Part shown: in pieces, positions 5,791 through 10,103 of the stretch
How the letters are laid out: the number at the start of each line of letters is the position of its first letter
Position numbering within the stretch: the stretch's first letter is position 1
Assembly: GCA_025362535.1 (NCBI GenBank)
Contig: JANYGE010000197.1
Coordinates: forward strand, 1-10,103
DNA length: 10,103 nt
From: Hyphomicrobiales bacterium
GTDB taxonomy: Bacteria; Pseudomonadota; Alphaproteobacteria; Rhizobiales; Aestuariivirgaceae
Reading direction: 5' to 3'
Notes under the pieces: model-generated
Told to the model about the DNA's origin: nothing
Database searches by the model: none
Seen by the model: only the letters and a program-made list of their open reading frames with translations
Translations under genes and position numbers: made by a program

Positions 5791-7215
5791 ATGAACATTC
5801 AATCACGCATCGCACGCAATTCTGGTGGACTTATGAAAATCTCATCCTGCGCCGCAGCCCTTCTCGCTTCGTTTATCGTGTTTGCACCGATCCTCATGGC
5901 ACCAGCAAAGGCCACAGATATTAGTGATCTTTCACCCGTTGATGGTGGGAGCCGCTTAGTGCGCATCGGCGTTGATAAATCAATTGTCATTCACTTGCCT
6001 GCGGATGCCAAAGACGTCGTTGTTGGCAATCCGGAAGTTGTGGATGCTATAGTCCGCACCAAGAATACGGCCTATTTATTTGCCCGCAAAGTTGGCCAAA
6101 CCAATGTGTTTTTCTTTGATGCCAACGGCCAACAGATCATGGCTCTTGATCTTGAAGTGGCTCTGGACACTCTCGCGCTCAAGAAGTTGCTCCAACGTAC
6201 CCTGCCGGGAAACCACATCACAGTCGACTCGACAGGCCTTAACCTTGTTCTCGGAGGTACGGCCACAAATCCTCAGGAAGCCAAAATAGCGGAAGATTTA
6301 GCAGCAAAAATGGGTGGAGACTCAGCGAAAATCGTCAATACCATCAAGATTGCTGGTGAAGACCAGGTGATGTTGCAGGTGAAGGTCGTTGAAATTCAGC
6401 GCGATGTGCTGAAGCAATTTGGCGTGAATTTCCGCGCCATCATCGATGCCGGAAAATTTGCGTTCAATCTCTCAAATATCAATCCATTTGCAACCAATGA
6501 TCTGAGTAAGGATTCAGGATATAAGGGCTCGTTCGCATCGGGTGGAAGCAATTTTGATGGTGTCGTCAAGGCGATGGAAAGTGATGGTTTGCTCCGCACT
6601 TTGGCTGAACCGAATCTGACTGCCGTATCAGGTCAACCGGCAAAATTTACGGCTGGTGGTGAGTTCCCTTATGAACTCTGCGAAGTGAACAACGGCGTTC
6701 GGGCTTGCGACATCAAATTCAAGGAATACGGTATCGCTCTCGATTTCACTCCCGTTGTTCTTTCGGATGGCCGCATTAGCCTTAAAATTCACACATCGGT
6801 GAGTGAGCTTAATAATATTCTCTCGGGCACTCAGAATGTCCCTGGCCTCAATAAACGTGAAGCGGAAACCGTACTCGAAATGCCAAATGGCGGATCGATG
6901 ATGCTGGCAGGCCTCATTCGTGAAACCACGCGTCAAAACGCGTCAGGAACGCCTGGCTTGAAAAAGCTACCAGTGCTAGGCACGCTTTTCCGCAGCCGCG
7001 ATTTTATCGCCAATGAAACCGAGTTGGTGGTTATCGTAACCCCGCACATTGTGCGCAGTGTTGCCCAGCAGCAGCTTACAACACCTGAAGAAAATTTCAC
7101 TCCGTCCACTGAACGTCAAGCGCTGTTCCTTGGTCGTCTGAATAAGAAATACAGCAATTCCGGCAAAGTGCCACAGGGCACTTACAACGGCAATGTTGGT
7201 TTTATTGTTGAATAG
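5791..7215 (+). CDS. cpaC: CpaC/RcpA secretin, outer-membrane channel of the Tad pilus
   Basis: This 474-residue secretin forms the outer-membrane pore for the pilus. After a signal peptide (to about AKA^TD, residue 41) comes the pilus N-terminal domain (about 56-126), with DKS, VVVGNPEVVD and GQTNVFFFD. A BON-like segment (about 127-185) is next, then the secretin domain (about 190-420), with LQVKVVEIQRDVLKQFGVNF, LRTLAEPNLTAVSGQPAKF, MMLAGLIRET, PGLKKLPVLGTLFRS and ELVVIVTPHIV. The length suits rhizobial CpaC. The start may be 5791, ten bases after cpaB, or an internal ATG at 5833 (GGTGGA closely upstream). The latter would give a more compact signal peptide. The reading frame stays open far into cpaB, but that upstream part is only an overlap of frames. 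cpaD follows after 17 bases. Confidence 0.94.
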   Translation: MNIQSRIARNSGGLMKISSCAAALLASFIVFAPILMAPAKATDISDLSPVDGGSRLVRIGVDKSIVIHLPADAKDVVVGNPEVVDAIVRTKNTAYLFARKVGQTNVFFFDANGQQIMALDLEVALDTLALKKLLQRTLPGNHITVDSTGLNLVLGGTATNPQEAKIAEDLAAKMGGDSAKIVNTIKIAGEDQVMLQVKVVEIQRDVLKQFGVNFRAIIDAGKFAFNLSNINPFATNDLSKDSGYKGSFASGGSNFDGVVKAMESDGLLRTLAEPNLTAVSGQPAKFTAGGEFPYELCEVNNGVRACDIKFKEYGIALDFTPVVLSDGRISLKIHTSVSELNNILSGTQNVPGLNKREAETVLEMPNGGSMMLAGLIRETTRQNASGTPGLKKLPVLGTLFRSRDFIANETELVVIVTPHIVRSVAQQQLTTPEENFTPSTERQALFLGRLNKKYSNSGKVPQGTYNGNVGFIVE

Positions 7216-7232
7216 TTTGGAGCGTAAGAGTC

Positions 7233-7916
7233 ATGGTAAGTTTTAAAATAGTTTCATATCGCTCTGGCACTTTCGGTCTTTTGTGCTGTGCTGCACTGTC
7301 TCTTTCAGGTTGCATCAGCGATGATATAGCCATGGATGATAGCCTGCAAACCAGGCCCTATAGTGGTTCGAAAGCCTATCCCATCTCGGTGGAAAAAGGC
7401 CCGATTGCTCTTGAGATTTCATCGGCCCATGGCACCTTGCAACCCAACCAGATCAATGCTGTCACCGCATTTGTTAATCAGGCTATGTCTTCAGGTGTAA
7501 CACCTGTTACGATTAATCGCCCGAGCGGTGGTGGCTCTTCAGCCCGTGTTGCCAGTGAAATTGCAGCCCTCATGTCGCAACAAGGTCTCTCGCGCAATAT
7601 GATACGGGTAGCAACATATTCTGCTCCAGCCTCTGGTGCTGTTGTCATTTCTTATGTGTCTACTTATGCCAAAACCAAGCCATGCGGCGATTGGTCCGAA
7701 GATGCATCAGATACAGATAGCAATTCGCATTTGCCGAGCCATGGCTGTGCAGTGCAAGCCAATATCGCTGCAATGGTGGCCAATCCATCAACCTTGGTTG
7801 TCCCCGCAGCCGTCGATCCAGTTGTTGCCTCCACACGAACCAAAGTAGTCAGTTCTCTTGATAGCTTGGCCACTGCGTCAACCTCTTCCACTTCGTCACC
7901 ATCACCTACGCCTTAA
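7233..7916 (+). CDS. cpaD: CpaD Tad pilus assembly lipoprotein
   Basis: This 227-residue lipoprotein has a type II signal peptide with lipobox LSLSGC27. Acylation at Cys27, with serine at +2 and no aspartate there, suggests outer-membrane retention. The CpaD family signature is clear near residues 151-191: CGDWSED, then SHGCAVQANIAAMVANPSTLVVP, with Cys151 and Cys172 likely a disulfide pair. The middle part contains SSARVASEIAALMSQQGL, typical of an OmpA-like fold in which a periplasmic helix follows a strand. The C-terminus is a serine/threonine/proline-rich tail (about 214-227). The role is as an accessory of the CpaC channel, exact function unclear. The ATG at 7233 has GGAG and AAGAG upstream. 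The gene is 17 bases from cpaC and 55 bases from cpaE, within one apparent operon. Confidence 0.9.
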   Translation: MVSFKIVSYRSGTFGLLCCAALSLSGCISDDIAMDDSLQTRPYSGSKAYPISVEKGPIALEISSAHGTLQPNQINAVTAFVNQAMSSGVTPVTINRPSGGGSSARVASEIAALMSQQGLSRNMIRVATYSAPASGAVVISYVSTYAKTKPCGDWSEDASDTDSNSHLPSHGCAVQANIAAMVANPSTLVVPAAVDPVVASTRTKVVSSLDSLATASTSSTSSPSPTP

Positions 7917-7940
7917 AAAACTTGCCGCTACATAACTTCA

Positions 7941-7955
7941 TGACCGGGTCGGTCA
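7941..7955 (+). promoter_or_regulatory. Compact hairpin just upstream of the cpaE ribosome-binding site
   Basis: TGACCG (7941-7946) and CGGTCA (7950-7955) form a perfect six-pair stem with a three-base loop (GGT), ending 16 bases before the cpaE ATG and just ahead of its AGGA ribosome-binding sequence. No T-tract follows. Stem length, loop length and distance to the start codon equal those of the hairpin before cpaB, though the sequences differ. Confidence 0.35.
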
Positions 7956-7971
7956 AGACAGGATAACAATA

Positions 7972-9240
7972 ATGAACACCGCAGCCGTAGAACCAACTCT
8001 CCCAATGCAAAGCGAAAATTTCCCTGTTGCATTGATCCCGCGGATCAGCATTGGCATATTCTGCGACAATCAACAGACCGGTCAAACCCTCCAGGCGGCA
8101 AGTGTTGATCGCCGCATGTCACGTGCGCATGTAAGCATTCAGTTGGGTGGCATAGCCGCCGCAATCCAAGTGCATCAAACCGAACCCACACCAAATGTTC
8201 TGGTTGTTGAATCACATGCCGATCGAAATTCTATTATGGCAGAGCTGGCAAGCCTTGCTGAAGTTTGTCAACCCAACACCAAAGTTATTGTTGTCGGACA
8301 TGTCAATGATGTGATCTTGTACCGCGAACTGATCAAGAATGGCGTCAGCGAATATCTCGTTGCCCCAATTTCTGCAGTCAGCTTCATTGAAACCATATCA
8401 TCCATGTATAATGATCCTAAGGCCGCGCCCTTGGGTCGTATCGTGGCTTTCGTTGGCTCAAAAGGTGGTGTCGGCTCTTCAACCATTGCCCACAATGTGT
8501 CTTGGGCGGTTTCACAAAAATTACAACTTGAAACCATCATCACGGATCTCGATCTGTCATTTGGAACGGCGGCTTTAAACTTCAACCAGGATTCTGGGGG
8601 TGGTATTTTTGAAGCTTTGGGCCAGCCAGACCGCGTTGATGCCACTCTGATTGATCGCTTGATGACTAAACTTGGCAATAAGCTGAGCCTGTTAAATGGC
8701 CCAGGTGGCATTGAGCGCGAAATGAATATTGAAGCTCATTCCGTTGAAACTGTTTTGAATGTTGTGCGCCACGCGGCCCCCTTGGTTGTTGTCGATGTGC
8801 CAAATCTCTGGGCACCTTGGGTGAAGTATACATTGTTGAGTGCTGATGAAATCGTCATCACCGCAACTCCAGAATTGCCAAGCTTGCGCAATGCCAAGAA
8901 TCTCGTAGATTTGTTAAAAGCCTCAAGGCCACATGACCGCATGCCACGCCTTGTTCTCAATCAAGTGGGTGTACCCAAGCGCCCTGAAATTCCAGCTGCT
9001 GATTTTGGCAAGGCCCTTGGCATTCAACCAACGGCCATCATACCGCATGATCCACAAAACTTCGGCCTTGCTCAAGGCAATGGTCAAATGGTGTTTGAAG
9101 TGGCGCCAAAATCAAAATCCGCCGAGCTTTTGTATAATCTCTCCGAGGTTGTCGCAGGCACGCAAAAACCAGTCAAAGCTGCTAGCCGCTTTGGTTTGCC
9201 TGGGTTGATGAAAAATCTGCCAATGATGAAAAAGAAATAA
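7972..9240 (+). CDS. cpaE: CpaE/TadZ pilus localisation ATPase-like protein
   Basis: This is a 422-residue cytoplasmic protein of the ParA/MinD superfamily that positions the Tad machine at its cellular site. The N-terminal part (about 24-145) resembles a receiver domain, but the usual phospho-aspartate position reads VVES (Glu80), so it is probably not phosphorylated. The MinD-like domain starts near 156 with the P-loop FVGSKGGVGSST. It keeps the signature lysine (Lys164) but has serine where the canonical GK(S/T) lysine would be. TDLDLSFGTA (191-200) and LVVVDVPNLW (271-280, Walker B-like) follow. The C-terminus is basic, ending in MMKKK, and could aid membrane or partner binding. The ATG at 7972 has AGGA eight bases upstream. 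cpaF starts 12 bases after the stop codon. Confidence 0.92.
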   Translation: MNTAAVEPTLPMQSENFPVALIPRISIGIFCDNQQTGQTLQAASVDRRMSRAHVSIQLGGIAAAIQVHQTEPTPNVLVVESHADRNSIMAELASLAEVCQPNTKVIVVGHVNDVILYRELIKNGVSEYLVAPISAVSFIETISSMYNDPKAAPLGRIVAFVGSKGGVGSSTIAHNVSWAVSQKLQLETIITDLDLSFGTAALNFNQDSGGGIFEALGQPDRVDATLIDRLMTKLGNKLSLLNGPGGIEREMNIEAHSVETVLNVVRHAAPLVVVDVPNLWAPWVKYTLLSADEIVITATPELPSLRNAKNLVDLLKASRPHDRMPRLVLNQVGVPKRPEIPAADFGKALGIQPTAIIPHDPQNFGLAQGNGQMVFEVAPKSKSAELLYNLSEVVAGTQKPVKAASRFGLPGLMKNLPMMKKK

Positions 9241-9252
9241 GGAAGCCTACTT

Positions 9253-10103
9253 ATGTTCGGCAAAAGAACCGACGGCGGCGGAACGCCAACCGTAACACTT
9301 CCACCTTCACCGAGCGCTCAACCGGCGGCAATGCCGGCTGCTGCAGGTGCTGGATTCGTGCCTGATATGAAACCTGGTGCAACGACAGGCTTTGGCAACA
9401 ATCAAGCGGCAGCCCGGATTGCTGCAGTGGCTGCCCCTAAACCACCGGACGAAATCAAGCATAAATCAGAATCTTACTACGACATTAAAAGCACAATCTT
9501 CAATGCCTTGATTGATGCGATTGACCTTACACAGCTCGGCCAGCTCGACCGTGATGCAGCGCGTGACGAAATCCGTGACATCGTCAATGAAATCATTGCT
9601 CTCAAAGATGTGGTCATGTCGATTGCTGAGCAAGAAGAATTACTCGAAGATATTTGCAATGACGTGCTTGGCTATGGTCCTTTGGAACCCTTGCTGGCAC
9701 GCGATGATATCGCCGATATTATGGTCAATGGTGCAGCTGCGGTGTTCATCGAAGTCGATGGCAAAATGCAGAAAACTGGCGTGCGCTTCCGTGACAATGC
9801 CCAGCTTCTCAACATTTGCCAACGCATCGTAAGCCAAGTGGGTCGTCGTGTTGATGAAGCCAGCCCAATTTGCGACGCGCGTTTGCCAGATGGTTCACGC
9901 GTCAACGTCATTGTGCCGCCTTTGGCCATTGATGGTGCAGCTCTCACCATTCGTAAGTTCAAGAAAGATCGCTTGCGTCTTCCCGATTTGGTTAAGTTCA
10001 AATCCATCACACCAGAAGGTGCGACGATTCTCGAAATCGTAGGCCGCGTACGTTGCAATGTTTTGATTTCTGGCGGCACGGGCTCCGGCAAAACCACCTT
10101 GCT
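9253..10103 (+). CDS. cpaF: CpaF/TadA secretion ATPase, 3' end outside the window
   Basis: This is the first 283 residues of the type II/IV secretion-type hexameric ATPase that powers Tad pilus assembly at the inner membrane. There is no stop codon before the window edge. Residues about 10-65 are a proline/alanine/glycine-rich, probably disordered linker. A helical N-terminal domain (about 68-135) follows, then LGYGPLEPLL (139-148) and DIMVNG (155-160), DARLPDGSRVN (208-218) of the PAS-like N-domain, and the Walker A motif GGTGSGKTT (274-282, Lys280), cut just after it. The Walker B, Asp and His boxes lie outside. GGAAG at 9241-9245 stands eight bases before the ATG. It follows cpaE in the same operon; tadB and tadC platform genes are expected next by synteny. 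Confidence 0.95.
   Translation, partial: MFGKRTDGGGTPTVTLPPSPSAQPAAMPAAAGAGFVPDMKPGATTGFGNNQAAARIAAVAAPKPPDEIKHKSESYYDIKSTIFNALIDAIDLTQLGQLDRDAARDEIRDIVNEIIALKDVVMSIAEQEELLEDICNDVLGYGPLEPLLARDDIADIMVNGAAAVFIEVDGKMQKTGVRFRDNAQLLNICQRIVSQVGRRVDEASPICDARLPDGSRVNVIVPPLAIDGAALTIRKFKKDRLRLPDLVKFKSITPEGATILEIVGRVRCNVLISGGTGSGKTTL

Noticed and set aside
8268..8711. Minus-strand open frame of 147 codons inside cpaE
   Set aside because: It is antisense to the conserved MinD-like domain and has no recognisable features, so it is a shadow of cpaE codon usage.

Overview
This window holds the left part of an alphaproteobacterial Tad (tight adherence, Flp/type IVb) pilus locus, preceded by two unrelated drug/metabolite-type (DMT) transporter genes. 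The gene order pilin-cpaA-cpaB-cpaC-cpaD-cpaE-cpaF, a CpaD lipoprotein, and a CpaE with a degenerate receiver domain fused to a MinD-like domain all point to Alphaproteobacteria. The rhizobial side is most likely (compare the ctp/cpa loci of Agrobacterium and relatives). Base composition looks close to half G+C, lower than in many rhizobia. The genus cannot be named from this sequence.

Layout. 8-892 (+) and 913-1752 (-) are two convergent EamA-family ten-helix transporters. 1861-3046 (-) is a two-gene operon of TadE-type minor pseudopilins, ending in a clear rho-independent terminator at 1811-1839. 3208-3690 (-) is a small secreted protein made mainly of the secretin N-terminal pilus domain, with its own terminator at 3153-3183. 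A 314-base divergent intergenic region (3691-4004) separates it from the Flp pilin gene (4005-4166, +), which is followed by a strong terminator (4200-4228). The assembly genes then run rightward: cpaA prepilin peptidase, cpaB, cpaC secretin, cpaD lipoprotein, cpaE localisation ATPase, and cpaF secretion ATPase. cpaF is cut by the window edge just after its Walker A motif.

How the parts work together. CpaA is expected to cleave the pilin and both TadE-like pseudopilins, which share an aligned G^xxx(V/I)E site. CpaF powers pilus assembly, presumably with TadB/TadC platform proteins encoded beyond the right edge. CpaE positions the machine. CpaC forms the outer-membrane channel, with CpaB and CpaD as periplasmic and lipoprotein partners. 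The stand-alone secretin-N-domain protein is a likely accessory of the channel.

I found no previously undescribed system: this is a well-formed Tad locus. The points most worth a second look are the stand-alone N-domain protein with its CxxxC motif, two identically built and identically spaced hairpins ahead of cpaB and cpaE, near-consensus CtrA-like boxes in three intergenic regions, and a CpaE P-loop without the canonical lysine.
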